Shown here piece after piece: positions 1-8,046 of a stretch of 54,377 nucleotides of DNA. The notes beneath the pieces are model-generated. The model saw only the letters and a program-made list of their open reading frames with translations. It ran no database searches and was not told the DNA's origin. The number at the start of each line of letters is the position of its first letter. Position 1 is the first letter of the stretch. Source of the DNA: an uncultured Ligilactobacillus sp. GTDB lineage: Bacteria > Bacillota > Bacilli > Lactobacillales > Lactobacillaceae. Location: NCBI GenBank assembly GCA_934215475.1, contig CAKPZY010000009.1, positions 1 through 54,377 of the forward strand, read 5' to 3'. The translations under genes and the position numbers were made by a program.

Positions 1-35
1 AAATTAAAAACGAGATGTTATTTATAGTGGTGATC

Positions 36-1058
36 TCAGTGCGTTATCATGCAGACTTGAGCTTTACCGTAAACGTAAGCTTTGCCGCGATAATGCCCAT
101 CGACATAATATTTATGGGATTTTGCCTTTCCATTAGAAATCTTATCCGTTAGTGTAAGCATATCTTTGAGGTATTGCATCGTCATTGGATCATTGGCTGG
201 TGTATATTTAGGTGCCCGTTTTTTGTTAGCAGGGTCGCCTTGCCACATATGACCGGGCATGAATAAAGGATCCTTGATCCCCTTGACATTGGCATAGAGA
301 TGTTTGAGTGAACTATTCTCAATTTTCAAACTCTTTTTGTCAAAAAGCCAGATGAAGCTGGAACCGATCGAATCTCCGGTAGCAATCAAACCATCTTTTT
401 TATCGACATAACATACGCTGCCCGGTGTGTGGCCAGGAGTTTCGATAACTTCAAATTGGTAATTCCCAAGGTCGATCTTATCTCCTTCTTTGACCCAAAC
501 ATAGTTATCGCGCTGTTTAGGCGGAGCTTCCAACCCATCATGCGTTTTTTTGACTTTGTCTTTGGCTGGGAAGTAAATCGTGTTTGTTTGGAAAGCTGCT
601 AACTGTCCGACGTGATCTTCATGTGCGTGAGAAACGGCAATTTCAAGCGGGGTCGTGCCGCGTAAGGTATTGACGATCTTGACCAATTCTTTGCGTGCTT
701 TGACGACGTTGTTGCCGCCATCGATCAGCAGTGCTCTTTGGCTGCCTTTGATCAAATACATGCTGGCGGGGTTTTTGCCGTTTTTTCCGCCTGGAGATTT
801 AGAGTAATCTTGAATATGGTAAATATTATTCCGTAGCTTTTTTACTGAATAGTAAGCTTCGACTTTCGTTTGGCCAGCCTTTTGGGGAACTTTGACTTGA
901 CCTGAAAATTTGGGCGCTTTCTTATAAGTAGCAGCTGCGGCATTATTTGCTGTGTCAGATAATTGAAACGCCGGATAGATAGTGAAAAACGACAATGCAG
1001 CGATTGCGAGCACAGTTTGCAATAAATGACGTGAAATTTCCCGGTGCTTTTGTTTCAT
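36..1058 (-). CDS. Secreted/anchored metallo-beta-lactamase-fold hydrolase
   Basis: A 340-residue protein with an N-terminal hydrophobic segment (about residues 10-40, ending in an Ala-rich stretch), so it is exported or anchored outside the membrane. The zinc-site signature of the MBL superfamily is complete: HAHEDH near residue 143, ETPGHTPGS near 207, ATGDS near 225 and a late PGH near 268. The family contains glyoxalase II-like, lactonase-like and phosphodiesterase-like enzymes, and the substrate cannot be told from these motifs. The start ATG has an AAAGGAAG ribosome site about 11 bases upstream. It stands alone, downstream of the permease gene on the same strand. Family assignment is firm; the function is open. 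Confidence 0.85.
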   Translation of the reverse strand: MKQKHREISRHLLQTVLAIAALSFFTIYPAFQLSDTANNAAAATYKKAPKFSGQVKVPQKAGQTKVEAYYSVKKLRNNIYHIQDYSKSPGGKNGKNPASMYLIKGSQRALLIDGGNNVVKARKELVKIVNTLRGTTPLEIAVSHAHEDHVGQLAAFQTNTIYFPAKDKVKKTHDGLEAPPKQRDNYVWVKEGDKIDLGNYQFEVIETPGHTPGSVCYVDKKDGLIATGDSIGSSFIWLFDKKSLKIENSSLKHLYANVKGIKDPLFMPGHMWQGDPANKKRAPKYTPANDPMTMQYLKDMLTLTDKISNGKAKSHKYYVDGHYRGKAYVYGKAQVCMITH

Positions 1059-1298
1059 TTTTCAGGGCTTCCTTTCTAAAAGATAGAATACTTTGCTTTA
1101 AATAGATACCCTCCTTTGCCACATATATGCACAAGTATGGACAAGCTAAGAATAACATGAGAGCGGTTACTTGTTAAATGAAACAGTGCTTAAAGAATTT
1201 ATCAGTGATTTTATATTCTTATTTCTCATAAACTGCAAACAAAAAAGTATTCTGATCAGGCTTTTGGCTGATGGAATAGTTTTTGTCAATCTCAATAA

Positions 1299-2663
1299 TC
1301 ATTTTGCTAAGTGATCTTGCAATTTGGCTAAAAGCAAATAAAGAACAGCAGCCAGCAGCATGGCAATTGGGGTGGCGCCGGTTGTGTCAGATAACGTTGG
1401 GTATTGTTTGGCCAACCAATAACCGATGAAGGCCAATCCCCAAGATCCCACTGCAGCCCAATTGATTCCATTGGAGTACCAATAGGCACCGTTTTTACGA
1501 GTGAATTCACTGGTTAAGTAATCTCTGCCTTTGACCAAATAAAAATCCGTTATAAAAATTGCTATTTCTGGGCCGAGTACCATCCCGATACCGTCTAAAA
1601 ATGCTGTGAAAACATTTAAAAAAGTTGAATAGATCAGGGGAATGAAAGTTACAAAAACTGAAATGACGGTCACAATAATCAGGCTAACTCTTAAACTCAA
1701 CTTTTTAGTAATATTGGTCAATGCTGAGCCGGCAGACATTAAATTAACGGCGTTGGCGGTAGTACTGGTAATGATGATGACCAGCATTGCCAAGATCCCC
1801 AGCCCTAATTTGCTGGCAATAGTTGAAGGGTCGGAATTATTAGGATCGAAATGACCCAAAGTAATTGCAGTTGCTATCGTGGCGATGATCCCAATTAAAG
1901 CAAACCAGATCAATCCAAGATCAGCTCCTAAAAAAGGCGCCCATGTGGAACTGCTTTTTTTCCTGGTAAAACGTGTGAAGTCACTAGCTGCAGTAACCCA
2001 AGCTAAGTTAAATGCTGCGAGTACGTCGATGGCTGTCCCGACACTCATGTGAGCTGTGAAGGGAGGACGCCATGCTATTATTTGGTTCAGAGAAACATCT
2101 CGAAAGACAATGACCGTTTCCCAAATCACAAGCGCAAAAACAAGAATGATCCCTAAGCGCTCAATGATCTGGACTGATCTTTCCCTAACTGATGTGCTTA
2201 GTAAGTGCAAAATACTCATTACCAGGATTCCTAACAAAAGTCCCTTGGTCCCGCCAGGTTGACCATAGACGGGCCAACCCAATAGAACATGTAATATGTA
2301 ACTGATAGAAGTGGCAGCAATAAAAGTGTTGACTGCAGCCCAGCCAATAAATTGGACGAGGTTGATCAATGAAGGAAGATAACTTCCACGAAGCCCAAAT
2401 GAAGCGCGAGTTAAGCTCATAGCAGGCAGGCCCGTTCGATACCCCATATAGCCAGCCAAAGCCAGCAGTGTATAAGAAACAATTCCGACTAGTATCAAAG
2501 CTGTTGAGGCGGTAACGAAACCGCAGGCAGCGATGACACCTCCTATGTACCACGTGCCGTTATTAGCGTTAGCGCCCACCCAGGTGGCAAACATATCCCA
2601 AAAATTTTGATGACGGCTATTTTTGGGGATGACTTCGATCCGCCCAAATCCATTGCCTTCCAT
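1299..2663 (-). CDS. NCS1 family purine/cytosine-type permease
   Basis: A 454-residue polytopic membrane protein of about 12 helices. The N-terminal stretch with NFWDMFATWVGANANNGTW, followed by the helix with GYRTGLPAMSLTRASFG, is typical of the NCS1 (nucleobase:cation symporter-1, CodB-like) family. Members carry cytosine, purines, hydroxymethylpyrimidine, allantoin or hydantoins by cation symport; no neighbouring catabolic gene narrows the substrate here. The start is supported by AGGAGAGG nine bases upstream. A plausible promoter lies on the minus strand (TTGGAT, 17 bp, TACACT; plus coordinates 2721-2749). Beyond the stop there is only a weak hairpin with a T-run on the minus strand (about 1241-1265). 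Confidence 0.85.
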   Translation of the reverse strand: MEGNGFGRIEVIPKNSRHQNFWDMFATWVGANANNGTWYIGGVIAACGFVTASTALILVGIVSYTLLALAGYMGYRTGLPAMSLTRASFGLRGSYLPSLINLVQFIGWAAVNTFIAATSISYILHVLLGWPVYGQPGGTKGLLLGILVMSILHLLSTSVRERSVQIIERLGIILVFALVIWETVIVFRDVSLNQIIAWRPPFTAHMSVGTAIDVLAAFNLAWVTAASDFTRFTRKKSSSTWAPFLGADLGLIWFALIGIIATIATAITLGHFDPNNSDPSTIASKLGLGILAMLVIIITSTTANAVNLMSAGSALTNITKKLSLRVSLIIVTVISVFVTFIPLIYSTFLNVFTAFLDGIGMVLGPEIAIFITDFYLVKGRDYLTSEFTRKNGAYWYSNGINWAAVGSWGLAFIGYWLAKQYPTLSDTTGATPIAMLLAAVLYLLLAKLQDHLAK

Positions 2664-3068
2664 ATGTTCATATCCTCTCCTAATTAGATAACCAATTTAA
2701 CGTCGAAAAAGGTTTACTAGAGTGTAATCAAAATAGCGGCAAAATCCAAGTATTTGTATGGTGTTGTTAGAGCTAAGCATGTTTCTCGACATTGGAGAGG
2801 CTGATTTTATTTTCTCTTTAAAAAAGTATTTCATAGTAAAAATGATTTCTCGGGAAGGGGGTGGCCACCATTTAAGTGTATGCTAATTGGGGAAAAATTG
2901 GATTTTTGTTCCCTTAAAATATGCCCGGCCACTGCTGTTGACCGCTTTGCTCATTACATTAATAGACACTGTTGGTCTGGCACATTGTACAACAGGACAA
3001 GTGTTACAATGAGGGCTAAAGAAGTAGCTTAAATATTTCAAGTAATTTAAATAAAGGTGGGGTTATTA
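2664..3068. other. Intergenic region between divergent permease and mannoside operon
   Basis: About 400 bp with no credible gene. It holds the likely permease promoter (2721-2749, minus strand), a perfect 10-bp palindrome GGTGGCCACC at 2870-2879, and a possible operator for the kinase/PTS operon: ATTGTA at 2984-2989 facing TACAAT at 3005-3010. The TACAAT could serve as a -10 box, but no good -35 box sits at the usual distance. I saw no recognisable riboswitch. Confidence 0.4.
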
Positions 3069-3941
3069 ATGTTAGTAGGTTCAGTAGAAGCAGGCGGCAC
3101 AAAGTTTGTTTGTGCCGTAGGTGACGAAGATTACCGTGTTCATGATCAAGTTACGTTCAAGACTAAAGCACCGAAAGAAACTCTCCAGCAGGTTGTCGAC
3201 TATTTTAAACAATTTGAACTTCAATCTTTAAGCATCGCTTCTTTCGGACCAATCGAAATCAGAAAGAGTTCCCCTAAATATGGCTTCATCACTAAAACTC
3301 CTAAATCTGGCTGGAGGGAGACAGATTTTGTCGGCTTTGTTTCCAAACAGCTTCACATTCCTGTTTTCTTTACTACAGACGTTAACGGGTCTGCTTATGG
3401 CGAATATGTGATGTCCTTGCTTGCTAATGAAAAGATCAGTTCCTTAGTTTACTATACAGTAGGTACCGGTGTCGGCGGCGGAGCAGTTATAAACGGTGAT
3501 TTTGTAGGAACAGCTGGACACCCGGAGATGGGGCACGTCCTATTAAAACGGCACCCGCAGGATCGTGATTTTAATGGTGTGTGCCCTTACCATGGTGATT
3601 GCTTGGAAGGGTTGGTTTCCGGGCCCACTTTTGAAGCGCGTTTAGGCAAAAAAGGGAAAGATATCCCACTGACCGACCCGGTGTGGAACATTATGGCCTA
3701 CTATATTGCACAAGCAGCGATGCAGGCAACTTTATTGTTACGTCCGGACAAAATCGTCTTTGGAGGTGGAGTCATCAGTGAACCTGTCTTAAAAAAAGTA
3801 CGGCGGGAGTTTTCCCGCATGCTCAACGGTTATATTCCCTTGCCGCCGCTTGAACGCTATATTGTAACTCCAGACGTCAAGAACAATGGTTCCGCTACCT
3901 TGGGAGATTTTGCCTTAGCAGTAAAATTGCTGCGTTCATAA
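3069..3941 (+). CDS. ROK family sugar kinase (fructokinase-like)
   Basis: A 290-residue ROK kinase that would phosphorylate a free hexose (fructose or mannose) with ATP in the cytosol. The N-terminal phosphate-binding loop EAGGTKFVCAVG, the central GTGVGGGAV glycine motif and a zinc-binding cluster (GHPEMGH, then CPYHGDCLEGL around residues 160-188) match the fructokinase branch of ROK proteins. An upstream in-frame GTG (3057) lies inside the ribosome site AAAGGTGGGG, so the ATG at 3069, eight bases after it, is the better start. It is the first gene of the mannoside PTS locus; a kinase would handle a free sugar released by the glycosidase. Family certain, substrate inferred. Confidence 0.85.
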   Translation: MLVGSVEAGGTKFVCAVGDEDYRVHDQVTFKTKAPKETLQQVVDYFKQFELQSLSIASFGPIEIRKSSPKYGFITKTPKSGWRETDFVGFVSKQLHIPVFFTTDVNGSAYGEYVMSLLANEKISSLVYYTVGTGVGGGAVINGDFVGTAGHPEMGHVLLKRHPQDRDFNGVCPYHGDCLEGLVSGPTFEARLGKKGKDIPLTDPVWNIMAYYIAQAAMQATLLLRPDKIVFGGGVISEPVLKKVRREFSRMLNGYIPLPPLERYIVTPDVKNNGSATLGDFALAVKLLRS

Positions 3942-4035
3942 AAAGTACGAGAAAGTACACTAACCACAAGTGTATTAAGTTGGTATTAACTTTTGAATGC
4001 GCTTTCTTTAGAATAACTATGAAAGGATGATAATT

Positions 4036-5943
4036 TTGAGTACGGATAATTCGTCGACGAATATCACTATCAAAATCACCAAATATCTTCTCTCTAAGTC
4101 TGTTGTTCATTATGCGGACTTAATGGAATATACTAACCTTTCGAGAAAAACTGTCTCCAAATACTTGGACTGTACAGCACATTTTTTGGCCCAAAGCCAA
4201 GTCACTTTGGTCAGAAAGAGGGGTACGGGCATCTATTTGACGGGAAATATTGATCTGTTGCGCGGTAACCTAGCGGGGGCGTCCAATGTAGACAATGACG
4301 ATCAGACAGGGAGAAGCAAGTTGCTGCTTTTATTGTTGGACCAGCAAAGTCCAATCTTGCTTGATGAGTTGGCTGAACGTTTATTCGTTAGCCGCAGTAC
4401 TTTAGAACGAGAACTTACATACCTGAAAGGTCATTTTGGACTCAAGCTCAAAAAAGCACGAGCTGGAATCATTTTAAATAATGATGAATTAGAGATCAGG
4501 CAGATATTGAGTCAACTGGTAGAGGAAAATTGGCACCAAGAGGTTCGTGAAGATAAACAAACGGGCCAGATGGTGCAAAAGTTTGAAGTACCACATTTTT
4601 TGAACGAGTTTGTCGATCAGGAAGGCATTGAGAAGGCTCATTTAGCTGTACAACAATTTTTGAATAAATATGATATGCAAATTGACGAATATCAATATGA
4701 ATCATTTCTGGTGCATATTGCTCTATCGCTGAAAAGGATCAAGCAACATAAATATATCGAGCAAGATGAGATTTTAGACCTAGGTATTTCAACGGAGACC
4801 GTTTACTTGCTTTCATTATTAGAAAAAGCATTTAAAGTAGCGATTCCAAGTACAGAGGCTAAGTACCTTGAGCTGTTTGTGGCCGTCATCAATGACAACT
4901 TTGGCTCATTTAGGAATGTCCGACTAATTGGTGAGCTTACTTGGTGGCTGAAACATACTTTAGCAAGATATGATGATGAACTTTTGCGCAATTTAGCTTT
5001 TCACTTAATGCCGGCTTTAAAAAGAGGAAAGATCGGCGTTACAATTCAAAATCCTTATGCTCAGGAAATCAAAAAAAATTTTCCTTCTGCATTTGATCAG
5101 GCACTTGACTTAACAATTGCTATCCAACATCATTTTAAAGTTGTCTTGCCGGAAAATGAGATCGCTTATATGGCGCTGCATCTTGAGTTATTCACCAAGC
5201 GTCATCCTCCAGAACAAAAGAATATTTCCCTGGTGATCGTTTGCAGTTCAGGCTATGGTACCTCACAATTGCTTCGCCAAAGGGTCCTTGAGACCGTGAA
5301 GGACGTTAACGTTGTTCATACCATGTCAGTAACAGAGTTTATCGCTTCCCCGCCAACTGTTGATATTGTGCTGTCAACGGTCCCGCTTAAATTTGAGAAA
5401 GCAAAGGTCATCCAAGTCAGTCCCTTTCTTAACCAGACAGAAGTGGCCCTTTTAAAGAAAGTTTGCGCTGAAATACGGAAACGAAACTATGTGCACTCTG
5501 ACTTTATGGAATTACTTCATCCAGAGTGTATTATCGCTGGCTCTGCTAACTCTGACCGGACGTCCGTAATCACAGAAATTGCTGACAGATTAAAGCAGTT
5601 TGGTTATGTGGACCATAAAATGGCTCACGCGGCGCTGAAGCGTGAGCATTTAGCTTCTACCAAGATCGGGCAGATCGCTATTCCACATGGCGGATTGGAG
5701 CATGTTTTACGACCTGCTTTGGGCATCTTAACTTCACCGGCAGGAATTGATTGGGGCAAAGGAAAGGTCCACCTCGTTTTCTTTATTGCCTTCAACCAGC
5801 AGCTGGAAGACAAGATCGATAACATTTACACATACTTTTATAACCTAATCAAAAATAAACGGCTCAGCGAGCAGATGATCATGGCACGCTCAGCTCATGA
5901 GATCATTCAGAGTTTGGCTAAAAATGGGCTGGAAGATCAGTAA
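4036..5943 (+). CDS. PRD-domain transcriptional regulator with EIIB and EIIA modules (MtlR/BglG type)
   Basis: A 635-residue multidomain activator/antiterminator. In order: two helix-turn-helix segments (about residues 10-60 and 90-140), PRD1 (about 185-285, with the phosphoacceptor-like histidine in FLVHIALSLK), PRD2 (about 295-400, MALHLELF), an EIIB-like domain with the cysteine in VCSSGYGTSQLL, and an EIIA-fructose-like domain with IAIPHGG. In this family PTS phosphorylation of the PRDs and EII modules couples activity to sugar supply and to HPr. An ATG at 4027 abuts the GAAAGGA ribosome site directly; the TTG at 4036 has nine bases of spacing and is the likely start. It probably regulates the PTS genes that follow. 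Confidence 0.85.
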   Translation: MSTDNSSTNITIKITKYLLSKSVVHYADLMEYTNLSRKTVSKYLDCTAHFLAQSQVTLVRKRGTGIYLTGNIDLLRGNLAGASNVDNDDQTGRSKLLLLLLDQQSPILLDELAERLFVSRSTLERELTYLKGHFGLKLKKARAGIILNNDELEIRQILSQLVEENWHQEVREDKQTGQMVQKFEVPHFLNEFVDQEGIEKAHLAVQQFLNKYDMQIDEYQYESFLVHIALSLKRIKQHKYIEQDEILDLGISTETVYLLSLLEKAFKVAIPSTEAKYLELFVAVINDNFGSFRNVRLIGELTWWLKHTLARYDDELLRNLAFHLMPALKRGKIGVTIQNPYAQEIKKNFPSAFDQALDLTIAIQHHFKVVLPENEIAYMALHLELFTKRHPPEQKNISLVIVCSSGYGTSQLLRQRVLETVKDVNVVHTMSVTEFIASPPTVDIVLSTVPLKFEKAKVIQVSPFLNQTEVALLKKVCAEIRKRNYVHSDFMELLHPECIIAGSANSDRTSVITEIADRLKQFGYVDHKMAHAALKREHLASTKIGQIAIPHGGLEHVLRPALGILTSPAGIDWGKGKVHLVFFIAFNQQLEDKIDNIYTYFYNLIKNKRLSEQMIMARSAHEIIQSLAKNGLEDQ

Positions 5944-5992
5944 TTAACTGTATAAGAAAATGAATTTTATTTGGAATTAGAGGTGTGGAAAA

Positions 5993-6451
5993 ATGAGAGA
6001 GCTTTTGCATAAAAATTATATTTTCTTGCAGCAAAATTTGCATAACAAAGCCCAGGTCTTCAGGTTTTTATCTCAACGATCATTCTCGTTGGGATTGGCG
6101 CAAAATGAAGATGATGTAGAAAAAGAATTGTTAAAAAGAGAAAAATTAGCCTCTACGGGTTTGCTTGACGGAATCGCTATCCCCCATGCTATCAGCGAAA
6201 ATATTAAGGAACCAGCGATCCTATTTGTTAGGAGTAGAGAGCCGGTGGAGGATTGGTCCACGATCGATCACAGTAAAGTTTTTCAAATTATTGCTATGTT
6301 GGTACCTGCCAATAGTGAGCAGGAACATTTACAAACCTTAGCAAATCTTTCCGGAAGATTAATTGAGCAAAAGCAACGGAAGAAATTAGCGGAATGTTCG
6401 ACTGTTAAAGAAGTGTATGATTTTTTGAGCGGTGAAGCAGTTTCTGGTTAG
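5993..6451 (+). CDS. PTS EIIA component, fructose/mannitol family
   Basis: A 152-residue soluble phosphocarrier. The phosphorylated histidine lies in DGIAIPHA (near residue 64), preceded by REKLASTGLL, the standard EIIA-Fru signature. It accepts phosphate from HPr and passes it to the EIIB encoded next. It follows the regulator by 49 bp and precedes EIIB by about 70 bp, so it belongs to the same operon. In E. coli the three EII domains for mannosylglycerate are fused in MngA; here they are separate polypeptides. Confidence 0.88.
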   Translation: MRELLHKNYIFLQQNLHNKAQVFRFLSQRSFSLGLAQNEDDVEKELLKREKLASTGLLDGIAIPHAISENIKEPAILFVRSREPVEDWSTIDHSKVFQIIAMLVPANSEQEHLQTLANLSGRLIEQKQRKKLAECSTVKEVYDFLSGEAVSG

Positions 6452-6522
6452 CAATAGATAGAAACCGCAGTTAAGTTGGGAAATCAGTGTTTGGACGCAA
6501 GAAATATCAAGGAGGTTTTATT

Positions 6523-6849
6523 ATGGATTTTGTTGCAATTACTTCATGTCCAGCCGGGCTGGCACACACACCAATGGCTGCCAAAGCCTTAGAAAAAGCT
6601 GCCAAACAGTTGGGACTAACGACAAAGGTTGAACAACAAGGTGCGATGGGTTTAAAAAATGAGATCACTCCAGAAGAAGCCGCAAACGCCAAGTTTTTGT
6701 TGATCGGCTCCGACCAAAAAATTGAAAAGATCGATCGGTTTAAAGATATTCCCAAATTGAGAGTCTCTATTGAGATGTGCATTGAAAGGCCAAAAGCTGT
6801 CATCAAAAAGGCAACTAGAGCAGTTGAACAGAGAGAAAAGGCAAAATGA
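6523..6849 (+). CDS. PTS EIIB component, fructose family
   Basis: A 108-residue EIIB. The phosphorylated cysteine sits close to the N-terminus in TSCPAGLAHTPMAA, the fructose-family EIIB motif. A longer frame opens at a GTG (6487), but a strong AAGGAGG at 6509-6515 sits inside that extension, eight bases before the ATG at 6523, so the short form is chosen. It receives phosphate from EIIA and phosphorylates the sugar carried by EIIC. Its stop lies 15 bases before the EIIC start. Confidence 0.9.
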   Translation: MDFVAITSCPAGLAHTPMAAKALEKAAKQLGLTTKVEQQGAMGLKNEITPEEAANAKFLLIGSDQKIEKIDRFKDIPKLRVSIEMCIERPKAVIKKATRAVEQREKAK

Positions 6850-6864
6850 AGGGAGCCTTGAACC

Positions 6865-7959
6865 ATGAAAAACTTATTAAATGATTGGAAAGGCTTTCTT
6901 ATGACTGGCATTTCCTACATGCTGCCAGTCGTGATCGGCGGTTCTTTAGTAGTAGCTGTTCCAACTATCATTGCACTTTGTTTTGGCATCACTGACCTAT
7001 CAGCATACAAAACCGGTATTTGGTACTACTTTAATCAAGTTGCCCAAGTCGGATGGGAAGGTATTGGATTAGTGAATCTGGTGTTAGCAGGATATGTTGC
7101 CTATGCTATCGGTGATAAGCCTGGCCTGGCCGCTGGGTTTATTGGCGGGTCATTTGCAACCAGCGCTAATATGGGATTCATTGGTGCTTTAGTTGCTGGT
7201 TTTGCCGCCGGTTACACGGCGCGTTGGTGTTTGAGACATATTCATGTCGGTGAAAAATATGAAACGATCATGCCCTTAGTAGTGGTACCTTTGATCTCTA
7301 CCTTAGTGATTGGCCTCTTGATGGGTGTTGTTCTCAAAGGCCCGCTGTCCTGGATCAATGTTTCACTGGTCGCGTGGGTCAAAGGAATGGTCAACAGCGG
7401 CGTTAGTTCTGTTATTTTGGCAATGGTTATTGGCGGAATGATCGGATCTGATCTTGGTGGGCCGATCAACAAGGCTGCGTGGATGACCGGTAATGTTTTG
7501 TTAGCCTCTAACATCTACACACCTGCAATGATGGCAAATGTTGCGATTGCCGGTATTCCACTAGGTTATGCTGTAGCAACTGCGCTGCACAAAAAGAGAT
7601 TTTCGCCAGAATTACTGGATGCAGGCCGCAGTGACTGGTTCATGGGATTTGTCGGGATCACTGAAGGCGCCATACCTTTCACCTTAATGAGTCCGCTTAA
7701 ATTAATACCGATCAATATGTTGGCAGGAGCGGCTGGATCAGTCACGACTGTGTTGCTGGGAGCAAGTGCTAAAATTCCGCCAGTGGGGGGGATCTATGGA
7801 TTTGTGACGGTGCATAATGGTTGGGCTTATTTGATTGGTTTGGCCGTGTCTGCTTTAGTGATCGGAATTCTAGCTCCTCTAGTTGTAGACTTTAGAGTTA
7901 GCGACGAAGAAGATGAATCCGAAGAGGATGACAGTGATATCGATTTGAAGTTTGAATAA
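6865..7959 (+). CDS. PTS EIIC permease, fructose family (probable mannoside transporter)
   Basis: A 364-residue membrane permease with 8-10 hydrophobic segments. Typical EIIC-Fru stretches are GISYMLPVVIGGSLVVAVP near the N-terminus, AAGFIGGSFATSANMGFIGA around residues 90-110, and a late FVGITEGAIPF. The C-terminus ends in a strongly acidic tail of about 25 residues rich in Asp, Glu and Ser, which is unusual and presumably cytosolic. Together with the two preceding genes it makes a complete EII. The GH38 mannosidase that follows suggests an alpha-mannoside as cargo. That substrate is inferred from context only. Confidence 0.87.
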   Translation: MKNLLNDWKGFLMTGISYMLPVVIGGSLVVAVPTIIALCFGITDLSAYKTGIWYYFNQVAQVGWEGIGLVNLVLAGYVAYAIGDKPGLAAGFIGGSFATSANMGFIGALVAGFAAGYTARWCLRHIHVGEKYETIMPLVVVPLISTLVIGLLMGVVLKGPLSWINVSLVAWVKGMVNSGVSSVILAMVIGGMIGSDLGGPINKAAWMTGNVLLASNIYTPAMMANVAIAGIPLGYAVATALHKKRFSPELLDAGRSDWFMGFVGITEGAIPFTLMSPLKLIPINMLAGAAGSVTTVLLGASAKIPPVGGIYGFVTVHNGWAYLIGLAVSALVIGILAPLVVDFRVSDEEDESEEDDSDIDLKFE

Positions 7960-8046
7960 TTTGGATTTAGTGAAAACATTGTTGAACTTTATCAGCAATG
8001 CTTTCTTTGTTATGGCTAAATTGCGAGTAGAATTGGAGGACCTTTA

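Noticed and set aside
955..1158. 67-codon minus-strand frame overlapping the MBL hydrolase start
   Set aside because: It shadows the real gene in another frame and has no independent ribosome site.
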